From Metridium senile (taxonomy: Eukaryota; Cnidaria; Anthozoa; Actiniaria; Metridiidae), in assembly GCA_949775045.1 (NCBI GenBank), contig OX459097.1, positions 14,696,710 through 14,760,709 on the forward strand: a stretch of DNA of 64,000 nucleotides. Reading direction: 5' to 3'. Positions 30,301 to 40,030 of the stretch are shown here, piece by piece (positions within the stretch are counted from its first letter, which is position 1; each line of letters opens with the position of its first letter). A program made the position numbers and the translations under genes. The notes beneath the pieces are model-generated. The model ran no database searches. It was given only the letters and a program-made list of their open reading frames with translations, and was not told where the DNA came from.

Positions 30301-32022
30301 AAGTGTTCATGGTTCGAGTATCCTTACTATAAGGCCAACTTCGACTTCGAATCATCCAAGCAAATTTAGGAAAGCTCTATTTGTAAATAATCAGGGGAGT
30401 AATGTATCTAATTTCATGTTATTTTCAGATGTACACCAAGCACATCTACTAGTGGTAATGGCAGAACACAGGAACAAGCAGCTGCAGAAGCAGCTATGAT
30501 GGTAGCTTCAGCTGATAATCAACAGATAAAACGACCAGCTATTTCACCTTATGACCTACGGGATTCCTTACAGGTTAGTGGTCTTGACGGTGATGATACT
30601 GATGGTGATGATGGTACAGATGATACTGATGGTGATGATGATTTTGATGATGGTACTGATGATTGTGATGATACTGATGATGTTAGTGGTACTGATGGTG
30701 GTACAGATGATGCTGATAATAGTGATGGTGATGATGGTACAGATGATGCTGATAATAGTGATGGTGGTGATGGTACAGATGATGCTGATAATAGTGATGG
30801 TGATGATGGTACAGATGATGCTGATAATAGTGATGGTGATGATGGTACAGATGATGCTGATAATAGTGATGGTGATGATGGTACAGATGATGCTGATAAT
30901 AGTGATGGTGATGATGGTACAGATGATGCTGATAATAGTGATGGTGATGATGGTACCGATGATGCTGATAATAGTGATGGTGATGATGGTACAGATGATG
31001 CTGATAATAGTGATGGTGATGATGGTACAGATGATTCTGATAATAGTGATGTTGATGATGGTACAGATGATGCTGATAATAGTGATGGTGATGATGGTAC
31101 AGATGATGCTGATAATAGTGATGGTGATGATGGTACAGATGATGCTGATAATAGTGATGGTACAGATGAGGCTGATAATAGTGATGGTGAGGATGGTACA
31201 GATGATGATGATAAAAGTGATGGTGATGATGGTACAGATGATGCTGATAATAGTGATGGTGATGATGGTACAGATGATGCTGATAATAGTGATGGTACAG
31301 ATGATGCTGATAATAGTGATGGTGATGATGGTACAGATGATGCTGATAATAGTGATGGTGATGATGGTACAGATGATGCTGATAATAGTGATGGTGCTGA
31401 TGGTACTGATGATTGTGATGATACTGATGATGTTGGTGATACTGATGATGGTGCAGATGATGTTGATAATAGTGACGTTGATGATGTTGATTGTACTGAT
31501 GATTATACAGATGACGGTTCAGTTGATTGCTTTATAGTGATGATGGTCGTTGTGATGAAAGGGATGATGGTGAAAATGGTGATGATACTGATGACAATGG
31601 TGGTTGATGATGATGATGATTGTAATGGTATTCATGATGTCAAATACATATATAATTTTTTAAATTCACGAGAATATAGAGGATGATGATAACGGTAATG
31701 GTAATGGTAATTATAGTGATGATGTTGATGATTGTGATGTCAATGTCTAAAACTCCATGTTTGAGTTTTCAACGGAACACAGGATAACCCCAAAAATTGC
31801 TACTTTCCAATCGCCCACATCTTATATATTATATATTTATTATATTCGTAGATCAATCGTCGTGTACTGCCCTCTCATACAGTGTATGCCTCAAATATAG
31901 AGAGAATACTAACCAAGTTATGGCATCCTAGTCAAGAAGAAATCGAACAAAGCCAATTACATCGACTGGAAGCAAAACGGCGCTTCGAACGATTAAAACA
32001 ACAACGAAGTCTTAGACTTTGA
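21341..32022 (+). CDS. TADA1: Transcriptional adapter 1 (TADA1, SAGA complex)
   Basis: Exons: 21341-21405, 21483-21519, 22823-22877, 25867-25932, 26829-26932, 27007-27060, a proposed single base at 27204, 28058-28212, 29462-29616, 30429-30573 and 31852-32022. The sum is 1,008 bases, 335 residues plus stop, the length I recall for vertebrate TADA1. The family is a SAGA coactivator scaffold with a histone-fold segment; it acts in the nucleus. Similar blocks in family order are [34 protein letters not shown], a basic linker, DLMLP...[35 protein letters not shown] and [19 protein letters not shown]. Without the one-base exon the frame breaks between 27060 and 28058. Confidence 0.93.
22430..22668 (+). 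mobile_element. tRNA-derived SINE, copy 3 (TADA1 intron 2)
   Basis: GTGTAGCTAAGTTGGTTAGTGC head, a shortened B-box region, the same body (CTGTGTAGCTTTGAGTAAC) and tail (CGCTAAATAATAGTACTTTT) as copy 1. Confidence 0.85.
22878..25866 (+). other. TADA1 intron 3
   Basis: A 3-kb intron, AT-rich. AATAGCGGAGCTC near 23100 and GAGCTCCGCTAT near 25325, with GCGCGGGCC words, could be ends of an old 2.3-kb element. No conserved coding frame was seen inside. Confidence 0.4.
25985..26430. repeat. ATC/TCATTA-rich simple repeat (TADA1 intron 4)
   Basis: Irregular TCATCA and TTATCA trinucleotide-type repeats. The open frames on both strands are by-products. Confidence 0.8.
26462..26679. mobile_element. Tc1/mariner-like MITE, TA-flanked (TADA1 intron 4)
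   Basis: Starts CAGTGCGAATCAAAAACCCG and ends GTTTTTCGCACTG, with TA duplications at 26460-26461 and 26680-26681. Subterminal GTGGGCACCCAGAAATA is inverted at the right. Confidence 0.9.
27204..27204 (+). other. TADA1: Proposed one-nucleotide exon of TADA1
   Basis: A long pyrimidine tract and CTAAT lead to CAG, one G, then GTAAGTG (CAG|G|GTAAGTG). The preceding exon ends in phase 0 and the next (starting ACATCACAG) needs phase 1, so exactly one base completes the codon GAC. Other lengths or acceptors were considered: AG at 28074 region would fit phase 0 but drops conserved-looking residues. Confidence 0.55.
27360..27935 (+). repeat. ATTCATTTATCC tetranucleotide-based repeat (TADA1 intron)
   Basis: About 575 bases of ATTC/ATTT/ATCC four-base units in higher-order blocks, for example 27465-27660 recurring near 27660-27830. 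All three frames stay open because the units lack stops, so the frames are not genes. Confidence 0.9.
28428..28675. repeat. Foldback MITE (TADA1 intron)
   Basis: AACAGGTTCCCATTTAAATC at the left and GATTTAAATGGGAACCTGTT at the right, with TGTGCTAAACACACAGATCA inverted near the centre. Confidence 0.88.
29001..29331. mobile_element. CACAGGCA-ended MITE, copy 1 (TADA1 intron)
   Basis: Ends CACAGGCATCCCAAGC and GCTTGGGCTGCCTGTG, flanked by GTTGCAG at 28994-29000 and 29332-29338. Long inverted arms contain GAACATATTTCAATCCTGTG. The second copy is at 46909-47167. Confidence 0.88.
30574..31690 (+). repeat. 36-base GATGATGGTACA minisatellite (TADA1 intron 9)
   Basis: About 15 copies of a 36-base unit (GATGATGGTACAGATGATGC plus TGATAATAGTGATGGT) with flanking GAT-rich variants. 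The TADA1 frame of exon 9 stays open through the array to about 31686. Confidence 0.9.
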
Positions 32023-32036
32023 GAGAAGATTTTATA

Positions 32037-32061
32037 TAGCCTGCGTAGCAAGCGTTTCTTT

Positions 32062-32092
<31 letters not shown>

Positions 32093-32282
32093 AGAAAGTT
32101 GTTTTTTTGGTTTTTTTGGGATAGCTGTGTTACCGATATGACCGCGCGAAACCTAAGACGAGTCCCCCCTCCCTCGTTTTTTTGCTCTCGTCTTAGGTTT
32201 CGCGCGGCCATATCGGTAACAGAGCTATCCCAAAACAACTTTCTCCAGTTCCCCAAAAGTGAAACGCTTGCTACGCAGGCTA
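32037..32282. repeat. TAGCCTGCGTAGC-ended foldback just after TADA1
   Basis: Inverted ends TAGCCTGCGTAGCAAGCGTT and AACGCTTGCTACGCAGGCTA, a G run of about 26, and inner arms with CGCGCGAAACCTAAGACGA. It starts 14 bases after the TADA1 stop. Confidence 0.9.
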
Positions 32283-32614
32283 ATTTTCTAATGTACAACG
32301 TTTTGATAATTATTAAATATTTCAATCATTTACCGAACAATATCTGTTGTAATGAACAAAATGAATTCATAGATCCACTATCTTAGTTACTGTTGCTACG
32401 TCCGACAAGCCAAATACGTTTTTCACAATTTACAGCACGAATATACATAGATTGCTAAAAAAAAAGATGCGGTAAATCTTTCTGAAATCTACGATGTTTG
32501 TCGGACATTCTATATTCCAGTGGGAATACTGCGTAATTGTTTCATGTTCACTCAAGCAAATTGTGGATCTATTTGTTGAAATGTAGTCCCCATCACAGTT
32601 CCGTACGCCATCTT

Positions 32615-32755
32615 GAAAGGTAGCCGGGCCTTTGCATCGAAGCGAGACGAACTTTGAGCTTCAAATCATAGAGACACGTGAATATTTATCCGGCAAGGTG
32701 TTAAAAGTTCTCAACGTTCGTCTTGCTTCGATGCAAAGGCCAGGCTACCTTTAAG
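32615..32755. repeat. Short palindromic repeat before minisatellite
   Basis: AAAGGTAGCCGGGCCTTTGC and GCAAAGGCCAGGCTACCTTT are inverted arms of about 44 bases. Confidence 0.8.
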
Positions 32756-32763
32756 GGTATCAC

Positions 32764-33834
32764 AGGGAACTGTGAAGGGGACTGTGAAGGGAACTGTGAA
32801 GGGAACTGTGAAGGGAACTGTGAAGGGGACTGTGAAGGGAACTGTGAAGGGAACTGTGAAGGGAACTGTGAAGGGGACTGTGAAGGGAACTGTGAAGGGA
32901 ACTGTGAAGGGGACTGAAGGGGACTGTGAAGGGAACTGTGAAGGGAACTGTGAAGGGAACTGTGAAGGGGACTGTGAAAGGGGACCGTGAAGGGAACTGT
33001 GAAGGGGACTGAAAGGGGACTGTGAAGGGGACTGTGAAAGGGGACTGTGAAGGGAACTGTGAAGGGAACTGTGAAGGGGACTGTGAAGGGAACTGTGAAG
33101 GGAACTGTGAAGGGGACTGTGAAAGGGGACTGTGAAGGGAACTGTGAAGGGGACTGTGAAGGGAACTGTGAAGGGAACTGTGAAGGGAACTGTGAAGGGG
33201 ACTGTGAAGGGAACTGTGAAGGGAACTGTGAAGGGAACTGTGAAGGGAACTGTGAAGGGAACTGTGAAGGGGACTGTGAAGGGAACTGTGAAGGGAACTG
33301 TGAAGGGAACTGTGAAGGGAACTGTGAAGGGAACTGTGAAGGGAACTGTGAAGGGGACTGAAGGGAACTGTGAAGGGGACTGTGAAGGGAACTGTGAAGG
33401 GAACTGTGAAGGGAACTGTGAAGGGAACTGTGAAGGGAACTGTGAAGGGGACTGTGAAGGGAACTGTGAAGGGAACTGTGAAGGGGACTGTGAAGGGAAC
33501 TGTGAAGGGAACTGTGAAGGGAACTGTGAAGGGGACTGTGAAGGGAACTGTGAAGGGGACTGTGAAGGGAACTGTGAAGGGAACTGTGAAGGGGACTGTG
33601 AAGGGGACTGTGAAAGGGGACTGTGAAGGGAACTGTGAAGGGGACTGTGAAAGGGAACTGTGAAGGGAACTGTGAAGGGCACTGTGAAAGGGGACTGTGA
33701 AAGGGGACTGTGAAGGGAACTGTGAAGGGAACTGTGAAGGGCACTGTGAAAGGGGACTGTGAAGGGAACTGTGAAGGGAACTGTGAAGGGAACTGTGAAG
33801 GGAACTGTGAAGGGACTGTGAAGGGGACTGTGGT
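32764..33834 (+). repeat. 12-base GAAGGGAACTGT minisatellite
   Basis: About 88 copies of GTGAAGGGAACT / GTGAAGGGGACT with occasional one-base insertions (GAAAGGGGACT). The sequence is strongly purine-rich on the plus strand. Long frames on both strands come from the stop-free unit and are not genes. Confidence 0.95.
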
Positions 33835-33933
33835 TTGCTAATGACATTTTTTTGAAATTCTAGAACCGCTAAACAGAAAGGTATACGGGAATTGTGAGAC
33901 TGCAAAACAGTGTCCATACTATTTACAATGGTT

Positions 33934-34437
33934 TCGAGTGGCATACCGTGGAATATCCCACGAGTCACTTGTATTTTGTAGCATACACACGAGCCTTTAG
34001 TATATAAAGAAAATACAAGTGACGAGTGAGATATTCACGGTTTGTGACGGGAAAATCCCATGCATATATAAAATAAAGAGAACCCTCAATTTCTCATGGA
34101 AAGAGGCAGTTGAGTACCGTCGAAAATACAACAGCTTTCAAGCATTTTAATGGGCTGTATTTTATATGACATGGGATAAATATATCTCATTAGACAGTTT
34201 GATGTGTAATATGGCTGGATATTTCAGTACGAGTGAAAATGCAAGTGAACGAGTAAAATATCCTGTCATATTACACATCAAACTGTCTAATAGGTTATTT
34301 ATTATCCAATCAAAAGGTTTTTGTTCTTTTATATTGCAAAATATTGTTTTACTTGAGGGCTAGATAGACAAGTAAAAATATCGCTGGATATTTTTACTCG
34401 ATCCAGTCCTACTCCTGCGATATTTTTTTATTTGTCT
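33934..34437. repeat. Cluster of three small foldbacks
   Basis: Inverted pairs at about 33934-34060 (AATATCCCACGAGTCACTTG), 34160-34300 (AGACAGTTTGATGTGTAATA) and 34370-34437 (AGACAAGTAAAAATATCGC). Non-coding. Confidence 0.7.
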
Positions 34438-34658
34438 ATGACTAGTTGGATAATACACACTTTTACTCGAAAACTCCGAGGAAACGAGTTGCAGTTTTTC
34501 GGTTAGGATATAGGCTACTGTTTCCACTCTACTGGCAAGAGAAAATAGCATTTTCTCTGCAGGCCGGTACGATGGAATATGTTACCTCTGCTAGCACGTA
34601 GTCTATTAGCTATGGCGGGCTAGTAGTAATAAAAGTTTGGCCGAGACGGCCTCTCGTA

Positions 34659-34914
34659 TACACCTATTTCAATTAACGTTGTACATCTGGAATGGTTGAT
34701 CTGAGACCGATAGGGATTGTGGGAGCTCATTAAATTTCAAATGCATTGTTTTAATCACACTTGAATGGTGCTGATAACAGTATTTCAATCAGAAGTAAAC
34801 ATTAATATTCAAGTGTGATTTTAATAGTGCATTTGCAGTTTAACAAGCTCCCACAATTCCTATCGGTCTCAGATCAACCATTCCAGATGGACAACGTTAG
34901 TTGAAATAGGTGTA
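34659..34914. repeat. Foldback MITE
   Basis: TACACCTATTTCAATTAACG and the complementary right end. Arms of about 80 bases contain TGATCTGAGACCGATAGG. Its ends resemble those at 18950. Confidence 0.88.
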
Positions 34915-35396
34915 TCACCTTCATCCATTTTGTCCGCTAAACGAACGGGCTTTTTTTTCCCCTACTGTTTTGTATTTTGCCAGATACATGCTCTATCACC
35001 GTTTGTGCTCTATTTTCTACAAACAAACAAAGTAACAAATAACAAAAAAGAAAATATAATGCAATTCCACATTATTTATTGTAGTTTTTCTATGACACAA
35101 GCAATATGAATCTAACATTAACAGTATACGTACAACTGTTTCCAAAAAGGTTGACTTCTGAATAATGCATGCATTCCAAGACCGAAGGGAATTGTTTCTC
35201 TTGTAAAGGTAAAAATATACTAAATAGATTAATTTGCTTTAATTTTTATATGGAACTGTTGTACTGTTCTGTTGAATATGAACTAAAATAAAGTATTTTA
35301 TAACTGTAAAATCGCCCTTTTAACAATTACATGATTATATGTATGGTGCATTTCGGTCTTGGAATCACTCGTCACTTCAACCGCTGTAACGCCGTA

Positions 35397-35790
35397 TTTA
35401 CTCGAATAAGCGCCGCGGCACTGTCCTCAGTAATCAGCTTGATCAGAACTACAAATATTGGAGAGATAACTTAATGGGTGAGCGGTAAAATATAATTACT
35501 TTGAACTGCACAATATAGCTTTTGATAAAAACTATTTCCAATACTTTTTAAGAGTAAACGCCCGGGCAAACGGTTTCAACATTGTTGAATGGCAATGTTT
35601 AAACGCTTTGAAACTCTTTAAATATTGTTGCGAAACGTACTGAATCGATGTTGTAAGAGTTTAAAAACGTTTAAACATTGACATTCAACAAAATCGAACG
35701 GATGTTGAAGCAAATGTTGAAACCGTTTGCCCGGGCCTCAACATTATAGCGTTAAAGTGCGGATTCGAGGGCGGCGCTTATTCGAGTAAA
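35397..35790. repeat. Foldback with a second foldback nested inside
   Basis: Outer ends TTTACTCGAATAAGCGCCGC and GGCGCTTATTCGAGTAAA. Nested element 35560-35736 has ends GCCCGGGCAAACGGTTTC and GAAACCGTTTGCCCGGGC. Confidence 0.85.
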
Positions 35791-35841
35791 GTAATCATTT
35801 TAATTATTGCCGGCAGTTACGTTATGCATTATTAACGATCG

Positions 35842-36835
35842 TCAGTTGGAAAAGCGAATCTCTCTGTACTTTGAACTTTTTAGCATCTGCATCGCTTTTC
35901 CTCTGGGATAGCATTTTGGGTCATGAAAGAAGGCGTTGACTTTGTAGACACACTTTAGCCCCAGGTCATAATCACATACGTCACCGTAACCGTTGCATGA
36001 TTCCCCAGCTTTTTGCAGGCATTTGTAACAACAGCTTATCCGGTCGAACTTTACCCTGCCTACAGAGTAAACAAGTACACAGTCAATACTCCTTTCCTCA
36101 GTTCCGTTCAGTGACCACGAATGATAGTTCCAAGTCGAGGTTTCAGTTCAGTGCTGCACATGATGAATTATAGTTTTGCAATGCAGGCCTAGTCTGGGAC
36201 CTAAACTCGCCTTAACTCGCAGCGAGTTAAGGGAAAATCAAAATTTCAATGCTGCGAGTTAAGGCGAGTTAAGGAAAAATCCCATAATTTGGAGTGACAC
36301 TAAAAGAACATGACTTATATGTGTATATTTCAGCATTGTGAGATGAGGTTAAGGCAATTCCCTGTGCATTATGACATTGAGTAATTTACTGCGAGCTTGT
36401 GCGAGTTAAGGCGAGTTAAGGCGAGTTAAGGTCCCAGACTATTCCTCAATGCGCAGCAACTGGAACCTCGACTTGGAACTATTACTCGTGGTCACTGAAC
36501 GGAGCTAGTTGTGAAAAGGTCGATCCATTCAAAAAATGTAGTTGTCGTCCAAAGGGACTGAGTTTAATATGTAATAGCTATTTTTATAGTTATATGCAAA
36601 TGATTTTAAACAATTGATTCAAGGTGGGGCTTTCGGACCATGTTTTTGCCCGTGACTTGAATTTAACATTTACTATATCAACAGCTATAGCTCAGTCTTA
36701 CGTACCTTTACAGTAGTAGGGATAGCTGCGATACTGGTAACACAGACTAGATAGGTCACCACAAATAGGTCGATATGATCGACTGTGTGAGACAGCAATT
36801 AGTGAACAGAGACACACAATTATCAATGACTTCAT
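35842..36835 (-). CDS. Secreted ten-cysteine protein, IGFBP N-terminal-like
   Basis: Two exons on the minus strand (36706-36835, then 35842-36059) join in phase 1 to give 115 residues. Residues 1 to about 18 form a signal peptide (KSLIIVCLCSLIAVSHS). The mature part has ten cysteines (25, 32, 42, 53, 54, 57, 65, 72, 80, 93). The CCYKC...GESCNGYG.VCDYDLGLKC arrangement resembles the insulin-like growth factor binding protein N-terminal motif (CC..C, G..C, GL.C), so a secreted ligand-binding or defence role is possible, but function is unknown. Two nested MITEs occupy its intron. A degraded relative lies at 38221-38440. Confidence 0.75.
36098..36511. repeat. Nested foldbacks in the ten-cysteine gene intron
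   Basis: Outer arms contain TTCCGTTCAGTGACCACGA and the complement. Inner element 36190-36441 has TAGTCTGGGACCT and AGGTCCCAGACTA ends and GCGAGTTAAGG repeats. Confidence 0.85.
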
Positions 36836-36919
36836 TTTCGTCGATCGCCTGGTGTATAAAAAAGCGCGTCATTTTACAATAAAGATAGACAATGTATATA
36901 TCCAGTAAATGTTTGTAAA

Positions 36920-37090
36920 CAGTGGCGGATCTAGGGGTGGTGAATAGGGTGGCTAGCCATCCCCATTTTTGCTATGTTTTCTGCTTTTTATTGTGTTTTA
37001 TTTGATGAGTAACATATGAACAATGCACAAATACCAAAATATACGCTTCACATTCACCCCATTAAAAAAATATTCCTAGATCCGCCACTG
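36920..37090. repeat. GTGGCGGATCTAGG-ended foldback
   Basis: CAGTGGCGGATCTAGGGG and CCTAGATCCGCCACTG ends, flanked by GTAAA on both sides. Confidence 0.8.
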
Positions 37091-38124
37091 GTAAATGTAT
37101 ATATCATTTTAACAAATGTTTAAAGCTTATATAACAGACAATAAGACTGGGTATGTTTGGTTATTGAAACTGAAGAATATCTGTAATCAATGCTCCACGT
37201 AAAACCTCAAAATGGAGCGCTTTCATTTAAAAACGTATAAGTCTATATGAGCTGATGACGGCAGCTAAAACTGACTGACACAATTTAAAACCAGACGAAG
37301 AACTATAACTTTTGATGGTAATTTCAAAATGAAACATGGTATTCTACGGATGCCAACCACAATGTCTACAGCAAACATGTTCGCTGAATATGTGGAATGA
37401 AATTGATTGATTGACCGCCTCTGTCACTTCAAAAAGGGAGTACCACAATTAACCCAATGGCTTTATATGAAAACCCGCAAACAATATTTTGTACTCAGAA
37501 TAGTGCTTATTCATGCATACTGAATTAAATCCTAAAAACGTCTGCTATAGTTCTATTACATGCAATACGTAGTACTCTAGTAATAAGTCAGATCTAGTTG
37601 TTTCATGGGTTTAGTAGAAGTACTTTTTATAGACCTATATAGAACTAAAATTTAACTCAACAACGTATACTCACCGAACTTGTATCTTCACTGATATGTA
37701 TGTCCTTAACCACCACACTACACTAAACGCTTAATATACATTTATATATTCTATAGTCCAACTTCACGACGGATTTAATTGGTTTAAAGTTCTAAGGCTG
37801 TCGTGATAAGTATCTATTTTTCTGTTGCCATCCCATTTTTTTAGTTTTTTTCTCAAAGAAGGATTTAAAGATATAAATCATTTTGATACAAAAGTGAAAA
37901 CCAAGTCAGGTGGGGCAATTCACAGGAAAAAGGGCCGAAAAGGGACGATTTCAAAAAGGTTTGCAACTTGATAAAGATATAATATATTTAAAAAAATAGA
38001 GAGAATGCACTTAAAAAGGAGCCCAGCTCAGTATACGGTGTAAACTATTAAATAAAATACCAAAAAATTTGCCAACTACTTTTGACATTGATTGTAGCTT
38101 GTAGGAGAAACAATCAAGTTATAC
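37091..38124. other. Intergenic AT-rich stretch
   Basis: I see no gene, RNA or clear repeat here. Confidence 0.5.
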
Positions 38125-38220
38125 AGTCAATTCAAAAAACATTGTTGTCAATAGGGTTCAAGTCTACGCGACTAGACCGAAAGGTAGCATGGGTAGAAAC
38201 ATGTATACAACTGCTATTGC

Positions 38221-38440
38221 TCTTACCTTTACAGTATTTGTCCATGGCGGAATAAGATTGATGTCTGTCCAACAACTTGTGACATCGATCTTTATTCAGA
38301 AGCTGAGTGAATCTCCTCTACCTTTGCAGTTGACTGGAGCCTTGCATTTAGAAAATTTACAATTACAGGACATCGAAATAACCTGTGTCACCATCAATGA
38401 ACACAGACATAAAATTATAAATGTCTTTATTTTTCTCTCC
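38221..38440 (-). pseudogene. Broken relative of the ten-cysteine secreted protein exon 1
   Basis: On the minus strand, KTFIILCLCSLMVTQ parallels the signal peptide of the gene at 36835. A following cysteine-rich part and an end resembling DKYCK before a GTAAGAG donor match the ..YYCK donor boundary. The ATG is replaced by ATA at the corresponding position, and the signal and cysteine parts are in different frames. A start further upstream is possible, so a working gene is not excluded. Confidence 0.4.
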
Positions 38441-38714
38441 TGTAAAATACAAGGGCCAATAAATAAACTGAACAAGAAGAAACAAGATAACATTATATTT
38501 AAGCTCTTATATTTATTCTCCGTTCACACTACTAAACTCCCTTGTTTAATAAAATGGAGGCGAGGGTATGTCAAAGCTACTCCTTCGGTTACTTTTGCTG
38601 GTTTCTCATTTATTTTTTAAATAAATTTAATTCAACAATAAAAAAAATTATAAAATATTTGATGTAAATCGCGCGCTCTGAATGGCTAATTAAGAAGCGT
38701 TCTCCATCAGGCTA

Positions 38715-38973
38715 CAATCATGTGCAAAATACCTTGGGACATTATCTGGTTTTTACATGAAAAATATTTCAACGTCATTTTTCCGTTTCCCCCTCTTCCC
38801 CGTATCAATGTTGAATTGTGGGAATGTGAAACGGTTGTCATTTGAAAGACCAATCAACATTGCTTGGGGGGGAAGGGGGTTTGCAAATCAAATTGATAGA
38901 TTGTACATTTTTTGAAACGCAAACAAAAATGCTCATAAAAAAGTCCCAACAATTTTGCACAATGTTTTGATTG
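38715..38973. mobile_element. Solitary MITE related to the Rep/transposase element ends
   Basis: TA-flanked (38713-38714, 38974-38975). Left end CAATCATGTGCAAAATACC and right end complement CAATCAAAACATTGTGCAAA match the 272-bp terminal cassette at 48901 in plan, including inner C-rich/G-rich inverted stems (CCCCCTCTTCCCC and GGGGGGGAAGGGGG) beside TCAATGTTG/CAACATTG. Confidence 0.8.
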
Positions 38974-39039
38974 TAGCTCATAGCACAGGACGTCTGTTCG
39001 TTTGATTTTAACAACTGATTATTTTATAAAAAAAAAAAA

Positions 39040-39115
39040 ATAGAAAACTCGGCAGCAGTGCTCTGTCGAGGTATATAGCACACTTGGAAATTTTAAGAAG
39101 ACTCGAGAAGCATTA
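39040..39115. repeat. Single arm of the 7706-7893 MITE family
   Basis: Shares TAGAAAACTCGGCAGCAGTG and TTTTAAGAAGACTCGAGAAG. Confidence 0.75.
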
Positions 39116-39377
39116 TATTCAGTTTTTTTTCCCTGTAATTTTTTCCCTGCGACAACGATTTTTGAAATAGGTATAAACAATCCTTATCTCTGTAGTATTT
39201 CAACTCAACAGCACCAATGACTTACTTACCTTACGTATGTTCGTGGTCTCCAATAGAGCTTCTGTCACCAAACGATACTGGCCTAAGTGCAATATTGATG
39301 TATTTATATAACAATGGTTCTATACACCAAGACACGACGATCAATTTGATTGTTTTGATTGTTTTTTTGTTTTTTTC

Positions 39378-40030
39378 AAATCTACATCCATATGTAGGCG
39401 TTATATTCTAAAACACAACAATGAATTTGATGGGGTTTATAGTTTATTCTAAAAACACTCCCTTGCATGGTCATATAACGTTTTTTAAAACAAGTTTTCA
39501 AAATAGATCATTTAAAAAGATAGTTTCTAGGAAGGATAACGTTTTTAAATCTACATCTATTAAGGGCGTTATATCCTAAAAAGGAACACCACGGTGAATT
39601 TGATTAGTTTCTTTTTAAAACCACTTCCTTGATATACATCTTATAAAAAAGGTTTCAAAATAGATCATTTAAAAAGATACTTTCTATGATTCAGGATAGG
39701 TTTTTTTTTAAATCTACATCTATTAAGGGCGTTTTATCCTAAAACACCACGATGAATTTGATTGGTTAAAAATCACTCCCTCTATATATATCTTTTCAAA
39801 TAAAAAAAAAAGTTTTCAAAATAGATCATTTATTAAAAAACTGAAGATACTTTCTAGGCAGGATAGGTTTTTAAAATCTACATCAACGTTAAGGCGTTAT
39901 ATCCTAAAACACCACGATGAATTTGAATCTAATATATTATATATATTTTCAAATAAAAAGCACCATTATAAAAGATAGTTTTCAAAATAGGTCATCATAA
40001 AAATAGTTTAACGGAAGGCTAAAAAATCTG
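39378..40030 (+). repeat. 165-base tandem repeat, four copies
   Basis: AAATCTACAT landmarks at 39378, 39547, 39710 and 39874 precede GGCGTTATATCCTAAAACAC and TTTCAAAATAGATCATTT. Copies are diverged. Confidence 0.8.

Noticed and set aside
32764..33834. CRISPR-like regular array
   Set aside because: Units are contiguous with no unique spacers, and the locus is eukaryotic. The same applies to 15760-16490 and 30574-31690.
32701..33968. Three 350-400 residue frames of SLHS / TVPF / SQFP repeats on the minus strand, and KGTV / CEGN frames on the plus strand
   Set aside because: All are frames of the 12-base minisatellite with no stop codon; no splice sites or non-repeat domain.
38189..38620. 143-residue plus-strand frame
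   Set aside because: It crosses a MITE remnant and is antisense to the broken ten-cysteine relative; composition is not coding-like.
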